The position numbers and the translations under genes are program-made. A stretch of DNA of 64,000 nt. Origin: Scortum barcoo. Its lineage: Eukaryota; Chordata; Actinopteri; Centrarchiformes; Terapontidae. The stretch lies in NCBI GenBank assembly GCA_023238725.1, contig CM041551.1, positions 9,351,759 through 9,415,758 on the forward strand, written 5' to 3'. Positions 1 through 11,680 of this stretch are shown here, piece by piece. Position 1 is the stretch's first letter. Every line of letters starts with the position of its first letter. The notes beneath the pieces are model-generated. The model ran no database searches, was not told where the DNA came from, and saw only the letters and a list, made by a program, of their open reading frames with translations.

Positions 1-504
1 TCATGTTTGAGATAATGAGTCGCAACCAGTGCTATTATGAACGCAAGGCAGTAATATAAATGATATATAATATAAAACATTTTATATTAACAGCGAATCA
101 CATGACTACTTCTAAGTGTATGTGAAAGTCTCTCAAATTATTATTACAAATTATCACTGACTCTGCTGTTTCCCTCAGGTTCAGGGACTGTTTCAGCATC
201 TTTCATCTTACTGGTTTGGTATATTCCGGTCAACAACTTAAATGTTTTGCTTCACTGCTGCTGCTCTCATCAGCGCACTTTTCAGCTGCAGCAGGCGGCT
301 GTTTTCTGTGAGAAAATTCTAAAAGCCCACTGTACGCTACCTGCGCTTCACCAAAAGGCAGACAGACAGCATCTAGACGGGGAACGTGATGATGCTTTTA
401 GCAGCTAAAAAGACAGATATATCCACCATGAAAAGGTGAAGACTAAAAACAGAGTTGAGAGGAAGTGAATGTTGCATTTATCATTTAATCAGTCTCAGAA
501 CTCT

Positions 505-1185
505 CAATACACTCAAGACTCACCATGCTCAACATGCAGCACACACTAGCTGCTCAAGTTGACTTTTGAAACTCAAGGGGGCAGGGATGTAATAAACAAT
601 AGCTATTGTCTCCCCTCCTTCAATTGGTCACTTTCAACAACAAGGGAACAAATATTGTTAATGTCTGCTCTCCCTGCAACGCCAACTAACTTGTGCTATT
701 TTTTTGTAGTAACTGTAAAACTATATGGATCATATATGCCACTGCTATCAACAGAAATAGCCTTTGTTACATTTTGGTTTTGGGATTTACTTGCGCTAAG
801 AGAACTGTAGAGCTGTAGAGTGGCTGATATCTTTGTAATTAATGACTGAAGGTCCTGTCATTTTATTACCTTAACATGGAGTACACGTGTCCAACAGAGA
901 TTAGTGTTAGTCAGTGCTGTAGTTGTACATGTGACAGTAAAGATATGCAGTGTTCTGTCATGAGAGTGTTTATTATGTCAGTAAGAGAGATATCCACAGA
1001 CATTGCAGTGCTTCTTAGTGATTCTGCAGCTAAAAAAGGGTTCAGAGACGGGCCGGGGATTGATGTTGAAAGTGACCAACCAAGGGAGGTAAGACAGCAG
1101 CCACTGTCTATTACATCCCCACCTCCAAGTCTCAAAAGTCAACTTGACGAGCGAGCAAGTGTTGAGCGTAATAGTCCCACTCTGT
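505..1185. repeat. Foldback (inverted-repeat) element, possible MITE
   Basis: Two imperfect inverted arms of roughly 110-140 bp face each other, about 515-641 and about 1,062-1,180, around a loop of about 420 bp. Reading the right arm as its reverse complement, both arms carry the same ordered blocks: a CTCAACA block, then a CAAGTTGACTTTTGA block (555-569 against 1,132-1,146), then GGATGTAATA, and finally TTGGTCACTTTCAACA (about 624-639 against 1,063-1,078). The short open frames on each arm look related only because the DNA is inverted. No transposase is present. The structure fits a non-autonomous DNA transposon or foldback element. Outer termini and target-site duplication are not defined, and the DNA from about 230 to 500 may belong to the same element. 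Confidence 0.55.
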
Positions 1186-1870
1186 GCACTTGTATCACAT
1201 ACACGTGCTTGGTTTTTATGTGCATGAGCTTTGAGGCTAATTAAATTCCATAGTTGGACCGTCCAAGTTCACCTGTCCTTACCACACATAAAACTACAAC
1301 TACAATGTTAAGGTAATATATATGTATATATTTTAATTCAACCAGCATTTGAGATTGAAATAACACACCATACATCATAATCATTATTGTGGTAAATGTT
1401 TTTAACCTCTGCCACACAAATCCTCTGGTATCAACCAAGACAAATACTTTTCTGCTTAGCCAGGACCGATTTTTACCTAACACAACACATTTCCCCTCCG
1501 ACACACTGTTGAGAAAACAAGATCCGCCAACAGTACATAATATCTTCCCCTTTATCTGTCTCTCTTTCTAGCCTTTCCTATTTTCTCTTAAGTATTTTTA
1601 CCCTTCCATTTTCACATTTCACTACCCTTTCCTTTCCCTTATTTCCATTCTATCCCCCGTTTCTGCTTCGCGGCCACAAAGACAGCTCAGATACATCAGG
1701 AATAAGCAGGTGAGCTGTTAGAGAATATTTCTCTCCCTGATATTTCTCAGCAGGATCTTCATATAATGCATCCTTGGCCTTTTTCTCTTGAGTTCAATAG
1801 GCTGCTTTTAAGATCTGGCACCGGATCAAGTTGTTTAAGAGGAAAACAATACTGCTGTCTACCTGTCCAT

Positions 1871-1896
1871 GTGTGTGTGTGTTTGTGTGTGTGTGT
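1871..1896. repeat. (GT)n microsatellite, interrupted
   Basis: An alternating GT tract with one TTT interruption, followed by further GT-rich sequence to about 1,970. Confidence 0.9.
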
Positions 1897-2267
1897 CTCC
1901 ATGCATGTGTGCGTATTGTGTTTAAGCACGCACACCTGCCTCTGGGTAGTGATGTGTGTATATGTGTGTCTCAGTTTGCCTGAAATGTGTGCTTCCTTCT
2001 GATAGGGTTTTCAGTCGTCTGTAACGGCTGAAATTGTATTTGCTAATGGAGCCATTTTGGGACAAGCAGACTCAGACAGAAACAGCGCTATCTGACCCAA
2101 GATAAAACCTTTGTTTGCTGGCATTTCTTCCCGTTGCTGAACCTAATTCATCAGGCATTTGGAATCCGCTGGTTATTTTCTATTTAACTCACATGGCATA
2201 GAAATTCACCTCAGTTACACCACATTCATGTATTTCTAAGATCAATCCTTAGCTATAACCTGAGATC

Positions 2268-2440
2268 CCTTAAGCAGGGCACTTAATACCCCCATTACTT
2301 CAGCAATGCTGTTCAACCAAAGACTATATTAAAAACTGGAAAAACAAATTTCCTCCTAGCTCTGACGAATGTGTGTGTGTGTAAATGTAAAATAGCCTGA
2401 AACTTTTTGCTGGATAAATACAGGTTAAAAAAAGCAAATT
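2268..2440 (+). repeat. Decayed teleost dispersed repeat
   Basis: The segment carries a degraded AGCAGGGCACTTAA block near 2,273-2,287 and, about 120 bp later, CTGGATAAATACAGGTTAAA near 2,410. These resemble the paired blocks (AAGGCACTTAACC and GGATAAAAGCGTCTRYTAAATG) found together in an abundant fish dispersed repeat. Better preserved single blocks occur in this window at about 38,412 (GGATAAAAGCGTCC) and about 39,778 (GCAAGGCACTTAACC). The class is not assigned; recognition is from general familiarity and was not searched. Confidence 0.3.
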
Positions 2441-4874
2441 GCCACATTTTGGGTGAGTTCATCCTATAATAGTTCCCTGTCCTAATTGCTAATGCCAGTC
2501 TCAGATAATGGTATTTATTCTCACGGGGGATAATGATGGATCATCGGTTCATCAGTTCAGTGCAGTTACCATAAAAAACATCACCACCTGCCATTAAATT
2601 GCTAGCAAGTGACATCTGCAGGCACATCTGGAGTTGGAAAGCAGTTTGGTATCAGCACAGCATCATATAGCATTATGCAACACTGAGCTACCACCTACAC
2701 TGAGTCCAATTGGGTGAATGAGGAAATCTGTTCTAAAATGAGAAGTCAACAGCCTGAAAAAAGCAGCACCTTGCACAGTAATTGATGGCATAAAATTAAG
2801 ACAAAGTGGTGTTTTTTTGATGAATATACTGCTGGTCCCTGAAGTCCGTATTAGACAGCATTACATTTGAAAAACAGATGTTATATATGCTCAATACTGC
2901 ATGTGAGAGGGACTGAATGATGACCTTGACTTTTTAAATATGTCTTAACAAATCAAGTTTTCAAACAAACTTATTCAAATACATCATTTTCTACACCAGA
3001 CTAGACTATGGTAGAGGATAAAAGATAACGTGTATTCATACAGGTATGCTTATCGAAATATTGCCAATATAACTTGAAATTTCCCAATCACACAGCAGAC
3101 GAGAGTGCTCTGTAGGAGTTGATCTAATCCGTTCAGTTTTATCCCTTAGTGGCAAAAGGCCCCTGGCATTTATATTAATAAAAATAGTAGAACATGACTG
3201 TGAAATTACCCTGGTCTCCCAGCTTCCTGATTATTATGGTGTTATTGCCAATCATATATATAGTGGAATGGGCTGTCCTCTCACCTCTAAAGTAATTGAA
3301 AAGGTCTCTATCTCTCCTCAGCCTTGGTCAGTTTCCCATTAGCACCACACTCTGCACTGAAATGAGTCGTCAGGCTTCCCAATTGGAATTACCTGGGACA
3401 AGACATTACCATCATTGGTGGAAATATTACATCGTCATACTTTTAGTAATACCATGGTGTGTGGGCAAGGTGGTGGTGGAAGTGGTGATGCTGGGGGGGG
3501 GTGATAATAATACTGAAAGGGTATGGTATGAGGTGAGGTGGAGTTCATGGATGAAATAATGAGGATGTAAGGTGAATTAATACTTTTGGGTTGGGGATGT
3601 GGATGCATGAACATGAAATGTAGCTCTTATGAATTCCTATCTTCCAAATCTATGCATAGTCTAAAACGTGAGATGGCTTGGCTAATTCTCTGAGGAAAAT
3701 ATTGCTGTAATATTGAGAAGACTCGGGAGCCCATTACGTATCTTATGCCATTGAGTAATGTAGCCATTATTGAATTTGACAGTGAAAGTTACCCTCTCTC
3801 AAAGGCTTCAAGCTTGAGTTCAAAGGAGTGTGTATATTTTTTTGTATTGTTGCAGTCCTATTACGAGACAATACGCAATCAGATGTTTTACTGTACAGTT
3901 TATGTTTGTGAACTCCTTTAAAGTGAAATGTCTTTTTATGAAAATGAATTTTCAGAAGCAGCATTGACTTTTTATCTCTTGAACACATTTTCTTCATTTT
4001 AGACTTATTCCAATGTCAATTATAATATAACTGTATAATATATAATAATATAATATAACTGTCTTTAAACCTGCATTTGTTGATCTTAAATCAGAACAGT
4101 TATAAATTATTCAATTATTCATGCCTGTTGTTGTTGAAACTGTCTCGTAGGCTCAATGCAAAAAAAGCTGGAACAATACTGTAAGTAGTTAAGGTATTAT
4201 GTATTCAGTGGAAAATTTTATGGGCTGCACTGGAGATTCTGGAGATTTGGCAAGAGAATGTAAAGGTAGAGAAGCAGTATGGGTGTGTGCTTTAGGTCGG
4301 GGTGATGGTGTAAAGGAAGGAGTCAGAGCAGGGTATGGGATTTTAGACTTGAGGACTCCAGCAGTACAAGGGCAAAAGGGCATCTTTCCATATTTGGAGG
4401 TAGCCAGCAGCCAGCCAATCATCACGGATTAGGAGGCATCACGACCTTCAGCCTCCAATGAGAAGTAAAATCCTGGAACCAATAGTGCATACGTGCGCAT
4501 ACACACAAGCACACTTGAGACACACATTAGTTGAGAGTAAGGACAAGCTGCTAAAGAAAGCCTTGGATTTGCTACTATAAATCCAGCTTATGGACGAATG
4601 GCCACCACAAACAGAGAAAATGCCTTCACAGCAAAATCACAAGCGCTGAGGGCCAGAAAGAGCAGAAGAGTCCGTTTTGGACTTTGCAGGAGAGAGCGAT
4701 AAAGACTGGAGCCATGACAAAAGAGCTGAGGCAATTCAAGGAAAAAAATAAATAAAGCATGTAGTGCATGAAAGAGACCATGATTTAGAATCATGCCATG
4801 GCCTCTCAACATGTGTAGTTCTACCTTATGTTAAATAAAGGGACAACCATGCAGATATTTAAAAAACACTAAAA

Positions 4875-5390
4875 ATCTATAGCCACGCTAATGGTTCCGT
4901 AAGGCTGTACTTTAGGCACAACAGCCACAAGTTTGCATGCTAACTGGCTTACAATAACCATGTTAACATGCTAATGTTTAACCCTGTAAAACATGAACCA
5001 TGAAATACTTGCCAGAAAATCCTCTTTTTTTAATTGGAGTGTTAATTGAACTTTCTAAAAAAAAAAATTAAATATCAATTTGCAATTTGATTATGATGTA
5101 GATGTTTCAAAAACTCTTGTATCTAATATGATACATTTGGCAGTAAAGGATTAACAGATATAATATTTACCATGTTGCAGGTGTACCAAAATGTTAAGGG
5201 GTCATCAAACTTATCATTTTATATTAATGGGGACATGTTGACTCTGAATGCTTTCAAAATAGATTTCAATATATCCATCCAATAACTGGTAAAACAATTC
5301 ACTCAAAACCACAGATGTCAACCTCATGACAATTTCATGACAATCCATCCAGTAGTTTGCCATTGCCATCCAGTCTAGGGGACTTGGATT
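4875..5390 (+). repeat. Widespread teleost dispersed repeat, long decayed copy
   Basis: A degraded copy of a non-coding dispersed repeat common in fish genomes. Recognisable blocks in order are a 'TATAGCCACGCTAA...GGCTGTACTTTAGGCAC' start, then 'GCATGCTAAC...GTTAACATGCTAATGTTTA', then 'GGGGTCATCAAA...GGGGACATG', then 'ATCCATCCAATAACTGG', 'CACTCAAAACCACAGATGTCAACCTCATGA' in pieces, and 'CATGACAATCCATCCAGTAG'. Two other copies of its right half occur at about 16,083 and 39,302 in the opposite orientation. The strand given here is arbitrary. No open frame or RNA-polymerase-III promoter is evident, so it is non-autonomous; I cannot name the family. Confidence 0.5.
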
Positions 5391-5689
5391 GGGAACCTGA
5401 AGGCCGCAAATTCAAGTCCAGCTCAGACTAGTCAGTATGGAGTTGGAACTGGTAGTTGGAACACCTACCAAGACTCGAACCCCTAACAGCTCAGGGCCCT
5501 ATTCTCTTGACACACTAATACATGTTTGTCCCTGTGTATAAAATGACAACAGAGTAAAAAAAAAATAATACACATACTAACAAACTAAAGTATACTTCTT
5601 TGCTCTTCACAGAGCCATGACTGAGTATGACTAAAAATGTAGGCAGGTAGCATCACATCATCCAAAGGGACAGCTTCTTTAAGTGAAAT

Positions 5690-6100
5690 TTCCGCCCAGT
5701 TTCAGTTCTTTTAAAGTCGCAATAATGTCGTGAATTTCTTTGCTCTTCATTCTATCATTTTAGATGGCATATTGAATGAGGGATCCTCATTCAGATCTGA
5801 TGGCAGTCAGCCCGCTAATTCCATTTTGATTAGCCATCTCTTAGTCAGTGCCTCGGCCACACCTGCTCGGACACGCGCTACCACCCCGCCCCCTCGTTAG
5901 GGGGAGAATGTTCCATCATTAACGAGACGCCCAATAACCGCGGTGACCTGGCTACACATTCCAAAAACATTCCATCAGTCAGTAGAGCATGTGCACAAGA
6001 TCGTTAGCGGAACGCTCATTAATTACAAGGCGATGGGATTGGCTGGGTTTGGGGTCGCTGTGGCACTTGAGATGATAAAGAATATGGCTAATGTGATCAG
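5690..6100. promoter_or_regulatory. Possible conserved noncoding enhancer
   Basis: This block differs from its surroundings: it has higher complexity, mixed GC, no microsatellite, and dense homeodomain-type cores such as GATTAG, CATTAAC, TCATTAATTACAAG (TAATTA at about 6,020-6,025) and CATTAG. It also has a GC-rich core near 5,855-5,900 with ACACCTG and CCGCCCC. It lies about 15.7 kb upstream of the coding first exon. Such composition is typical of vertebrate developmental enhancers, but without alignment this is inference. Confidence 0.25.
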
Positions 6101-9100
6101 TCATTAGCATTTAACAGTAAGCAACTGAGATAAAACATGCTTTATAATCATCTCATTGCAAAAGAGGGTGAGTACAGCAAGGTGATACAAATATGCACAA
6201 GTTCTGTAGTTGTAAAGTATTTGAAGAAGGATGGGAGGGAGAGAGCACCGGCGTAAAATATAAGAGGAGAACACAAGGCGAGAAAACGAAAAGCACAGAA
6301 GGAAAAGAGGAAGGAGAGGAGGGAGAGGGAAAGTTAATGAGCTCAACAGCTTTTTATTATTCCAGCTCCTTTGCAGACTTTAATGTTCTTTACAGGTCTC
6401 TGGCTTAAGCAGTTGTCCTTCGTTTTATCACACACTGAAAATGCAATTAGTGTTTTCAATTTTCCAGCCCCTTCTTCTCTACTCAGTCACAAAGCGAGAC
6501 CAGGTAATGTCCAAAATTGTTGCTTCATAAACATAATTGGATGAGTGCTTTCACATTTAAAAAAAAAAAAAAGTGTTTCATCTTAATGTAAACTGTGAGA
6601 GATCAAAATCTATTTGAGTGGACTTGAACCAAGAAATTAGACAGTATGCTGAATTGACATGTTACAAATGAGAACTTCAGACACACCACCAAACCAGAGA
6701 ATAACAAAACCAGTTAATTACCCCAACCAACATTGGTATTCAAGGACAATATTCAATTTTCTTACTCAAGCTACAGGTCAGTCAGTAACTCCCTAGTGGA
6801 TGCTTTGCACAAGTTCCACGTAAGCATCTGGTGAGCCACTTCTCCAGCCTGTCTGTTCTCAGAAGTTTCCTATGTAGACGTCTAATTTTCCAAAATGCAA
6901 CTGTAACCCTCTCTTGTTTTGTAATGCCTGTGCAATGTATTTGTCTGGTTGATTTGGTTGCAATTTATGCACGACGCAATCAGTCTGTCATTCTCAGCTC
7001 AGCACATCAAAAGCAAAATGTACTGAAACGTGATTGGCAGGCGGAAAAAATGGGGAAATAACCTTGGCACATACGCACCTATATGGAGCCAGCCGAATCT
7101 ATCTGTGGATGCACTTCTTTGTCTTTTGTTGTCAACCTTTTCTTATCAGGAGTCTGTGCTTGGCCTGTATCCTTTAGAGAGACTGGCTGCAACTGGAGAG
7201 AGGCATATAAAGCTCAGTTACTAGTTGCCAGCCTGCCCATTTCAAGGCTTTGTTCCTGCCTGAAGGGTGAGAATCCAGGTCGTTTTTGTCTTTGTTTTGT
7301 TCTTTTGGGCACCAGATACACTCGCTTCTGCGGGCATGCCTGTCCCACCACACAGCTAACACCTACCAAATGGGAAGTTAAAAGCGGCCGCCGCGGTGTA
7401 AGGAAAGTCCGGCTCGTCAGTACATCACCCTGCAAGCAAAGGGTAAAGAGGTAGCGTCTGGCAAATCTCCCATCACCCATGTTCTTCGTGACAGGACCTG
7501 CGAGATTTTTATAGGTGCGAGCCCAGTTCAGTGCTGAGCTGGGAATGACTGTGACCACACCACTGATCTGGGGACCGTTATCTTGAAATCACAGCATATC
7601 TGTCAGAAGGACAAATAACAGGCTGCACTCTATGATCATGACACTTGCTAAGCCTGACTCATGGAAAGTTGTGGGTCTTGTGTTACGGTCCTTGTAATTT
7701 GCATCAGAATACCCCACGCTGGTTTGTGGTATAATCTTATAGGAGGTGATATATGATATAGGGAGTGTATAAGTCATAAAGGAAGGCTAAAAGGTGGATG
7801 GTTTGCGTCCTGAGTAACTTTTGTGTGTTGCCATTTTGTTTAAACTTGTCTTACTTGTGTTTCACTCCATTCATTCCACAGACAGAGTATGCAACAACTT
7901 TCGTGCTACAAGCCACTTGCTGAACTTATCAACTGTATTAACGTGACCCCTTGCAGCATCTGCTTGAGGATATAACTTTTAGTTTAATTTTAGAGATATT
8001 TTTAAAAAGTATCATGTTGGAGGATAAGTACATAGTGAAATCACTGAGACTTCTTTTCTAGGTCAAAAACAAAAGTTTGTACCACATACTTGTCATAAGA
8101 ATGTATTTGTTCTCAACTTCCTCTAAGTTGTAAGCAACTTGCAAGTAATCATGTTGTTTAACCGAACATAATCGCTGTAAAGCCTCTAGCGATGCTGATG
8201 TGTAAACAAAAAACCCATCACAGGCATCAGCGCTGTACATTCCAAAAAATGTACAACAGCATCTCCTGTACAACATTTTCATTATCTGTGCTGTACAGTA
8301 TGCAGTATAATCACATGAAAAGGATGCAGCCCACACATGAGCATAATCGCTCCTGTAATGAGATAAAACATCAACTTGATTGGACCAAAATGCCATTCAT
8401 TCTGCAAGCACAGAGCCGGGTCTAATACAGTTTCTTTGTTCCTTTAATGTACTTCCTTTGTGCACATAATGCAGAGATACACATAGATCCGCTAGTAGTA
8501 AAACAAACACCCCCCCAAAAAAGTAAATAAGCTTAAAATCAACAAATCTTCCTCATAACATCAAAACAGCCAAATCTCCTAGAACTTCTATTCATGTTCT
8601 ACAGTGCTGTACTAGTAATTATTTTAAGTGGGAAAACCCCAATCATTTTTGCCATGGTTACTCCTAAAATATTCGCAATGAAAGAATGCTCAGGGTTTGA
8701 CGACTAAAGTTAAAAAAAGAAAGAAAAAAAGAAATGGAAAATTTGTACAGTCTGTGTTTCCACATAGTCGGATATCAGTTACATTTGTAGGAGACCAGGC
8801 TGAATCTAGAACAGATTTAACAGACATAAAAAATGCCATTGTCTTCACTTGTTACACTGTAGCACTGAGGCTCCAGTTAAATATGTGACGAGCATTTAAA
8901 GTGCCTTATGTTAACACAAAAATTCACCCCAAAGCTAGCCAGCTGCAGATTTTCACCCAGCCTGTGCTTGAGACAGCCTGTGAATGTGAAGTACATTAAT
9001 TTGAGTTGAGAGAAGGAAATCTATTGATAGTGTGGGTGCAGAGTTGAGAGGAGGACCAGGAATGAATAGCAGGCTTGTGAACTGAAGAGATAAGGTATCT

Positions 9101-10639
9101 GATCTCTATCAGTTGTATTACTCCTTGCTTTGCCCCTCTTTTCCCTTCTTCCTCTCTTCCCTCGGTCCTTGCTGATTCCTTTAGGCTCATTTAGTTAATT
9201 AAGGCCATGAAATGTTTCAGAAACCAATTATGCAGTGACATTATTAAAAGACCACCCCTCCTTGTAAGTGCAGATTGTGTCTCTCTCTTGTCTTCCAAGA
9301 GAAAGGAAACTTGTCTGACCTAAGCGGCCATTGAAACAGGGCTTGGATTTATGCAGCGAAATGCAACTTCAGCAACTTTCCGTTTCCTTTCTCCATTTCC
9401 TTTTTCACCTCACTTGTGGATCCACATTATCTTTTATTTCTACTTCAGAAACTCAAGAAAAAGTGGTGGTGACAGACCTCGACATTCTTTGCAACTGGAT
9501 TTTCTATTAGGAATAAGAAGATCCTGACATCTAATTACAGGCAATGGATGGGCACTGATATGATCTCTTGTTAATTTGGTAGGGTGAATATGGCAGGTTG
9601 AAATACCCAGCTAGAGATTAAAAAAAAAAAAAAAAAAACTTTTAAACAGCGTGGAGACTGATGATATCCTTAATATTATGTTTGGTTACATACAACAACC
9701 TATTGGTTATGGGTGGTGATGCTGTTAACTACTATACTGGTCTAACTGACTAAAACATTCATGATTTTTCCTGTATCCAAATATCACTGTGTTTCACAAT
9801 CCCACTTATTTGTCACACAGAGAAAGATACCAAGACGCTGATGACTGGGGGAATTTGCTCATGCTAATCAACACACCACATAAGCTACAGCGATTTGTAC
9901 AACAAGCAAAGTGATTTGTAAGATTGGTATTACAGTGTTATGATATGTTTGAAGGGAGAGAGGCAAGGAGAGTTTCACAGAAGTGCAGATGTTGATTTTC
10001 CTACTTCCAGTGCTATTTTGAGAATATGCAAATAATCCCTGGAACGACTGACACCAAAGGTCGTTAATTAACATAAGTCAATTCCACTGTGCTTCTTTTG
10101 GGAGTGAAATGTAGCAACATCCTACCTTCTCTCTCAGCACACGTACAATGCAAATGAAAGGCAGACACACGCAGTATACGGCAAGGAGCAAGTGCGATGA
10201 GTCGAGAGTGATGGGGATGAAATGTTTTACTTGATTTTTCAATTACAGATCTCAAAAATTATATATGTTACATATACATCTGGAGTTGCTGTATAAGCTT
10301 ATTGCTTATATAAGCTTATTGATTGTACTGATTTTAATCCATCCATCTCAACTGTTACCTCTTTTTCCTCTCGTGGGACTAAAGACATGAGAGGCAGGAA
10401 AAATCTTTGAAGTCATTCACCTGTCTTGCTATGAAATGTAAATCCAAGGCTCAACAAGCTGTGCCAATATTGTAGTTTGGTTTATACATAAATGAAGAGG
10501 CATCGCATCATATTTCCAGACAAAATACCTTTCCATTAGTTGACTCTGATGTCGACATTAGTGATCCCGAGATCTTCTGCAGAGGATGGATATTAATTTA
10601 TAACTCATGCTATCTTGATCTCTCTGTTTCGGTCTACGT
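6101..10639. other. Intergenic, no gene seen
   Basis: Noncoding DNA with purine-rich patches (6,220-6,335), a poly-A run near 9,620-9,639 and scattered AT-rich stretches. No open frame looks coding, and I recognise no repeat family here. Confidence 0.55.
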
Positions 10640-10985
10640 ACTGTTGTCACAGAGGTGTCTATGAGGACCCAAATGCAGACACTAAGGCAGATCAGGTAGA
10701 GCAGAAAAGAACTTTACTAAACCAATGTTCAAACTAAGAGAGAGGCAAGGCAGGCAGGCGGATCAAAAGCAGATAGCAGGTCAAAACAGAGGGAGAGGAC
10801 ATCAGGCAGAAAACCAGAGGAACAGGTGAAGGTGGTTGGATAATAAGGACACACAACATTCACAATGAAAAAGATGTTATATACATACTAAAAGACTGTG
10901 GAGATAATCAGAGGCAGGTGTGTCGGCTGGTGAGGATGATTTGGGGAACGGGAGGCGGCGAGAAAGTAGATGTGGGAGTCAGGTA
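10640..10985 (-). mobile_element. LTR-like fragment (solo LTR or related)
   Basis: The segment contains GGACCCAAATGCAGAC at 10,665-10,680, then purine-rich AGGCAGGCAGGCGG-type sequence, then a GTTATATACAT block (TATA-like on the minus strand), then GGCAGGTGTG. The layout and the GGACCCARATGCAG block parallel the better-defined LTRs at 29.9 and 32.8-33.4 kb. Ends and target-site duplications are not resolved. It could instead be a different dispersed repeat that shares the block. Confidence 0.33.
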
Positions 10986-11605
10986 ACCAGGATCGTCCAT
11001 GGGCGTGTGGTGGACAGGTGGAAAATAGCAGATCTGAAAAACTTCCTCAGAAATGCATTGGCCTGTGGGAAGTGAGAAGTGGCTGGAGGCAGGGACAGAA
11101 GGGTAGACTCAGCAAAATAAAAAACAACTGAGGCAGCTGTGACAACTGCATGTAGGCCATAACACACAGCTGCATGTCCGTGTTGTTTCTCTGTGGACCC
11201 TGCAGTACAGTCATACTGAAAATGTAGCACAAATCTAATGGGAATGGGAAAATATATATGGGAAAATATCAAAAACTTCTATAAGTGTACCGAGACTTTT
11301 GTGGCTAAGCAGGCAGAAAGTATTTCTACCTACATTGCCTGTTAATTGTAATGAATTCAAGCTGCGGAGTAATTGGCTTGAGTGTCACATTCATTACAGG
11401 GCTTGCAATAATGATACAACAGAATAGACCACCTAAGGGCTGCTGACATTTCCAGATCATGTCTGCTTCTGTCGTCATTATTTTTTATTTTTTATATGAG
11501 AGATGAAGAGTTTCTGGTTTACCTCACCGTAAAAATAAAATGTGCGGTTATAACATCTAAAAATTACACTTATTTATAATGTAAATGATTATATATTGTA
11601 TGTAT

Positions 11606-11607
11606 AT

Positions 11608-11671
<64 letters not shown>

Positions 11672-11680
11672 TATATATAT
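11606..11680. repeat. Compound (CA)n(TA)n microsatellite
   Basis: (CA)n runs directly into a long (TA)n tract with one AA interruption near 11,664. TA tracts of this length can extrude and are often variable in length and hard to assemble. Confidence 0.95.

Larger units (their letters stand above)
1186..4870. other. Intergenic, no gene seen
   Basis: AT-rich noncoding DNA. It holds a short (GT)n tract near 1,871-1,896, one decayed dispersed repeat near 2,268-2,440, and an uninterrupted run of eight or more G near 3,490. The open frames here are short, lack coding character and match no protein family that I recognise. Confidence 0.6.
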
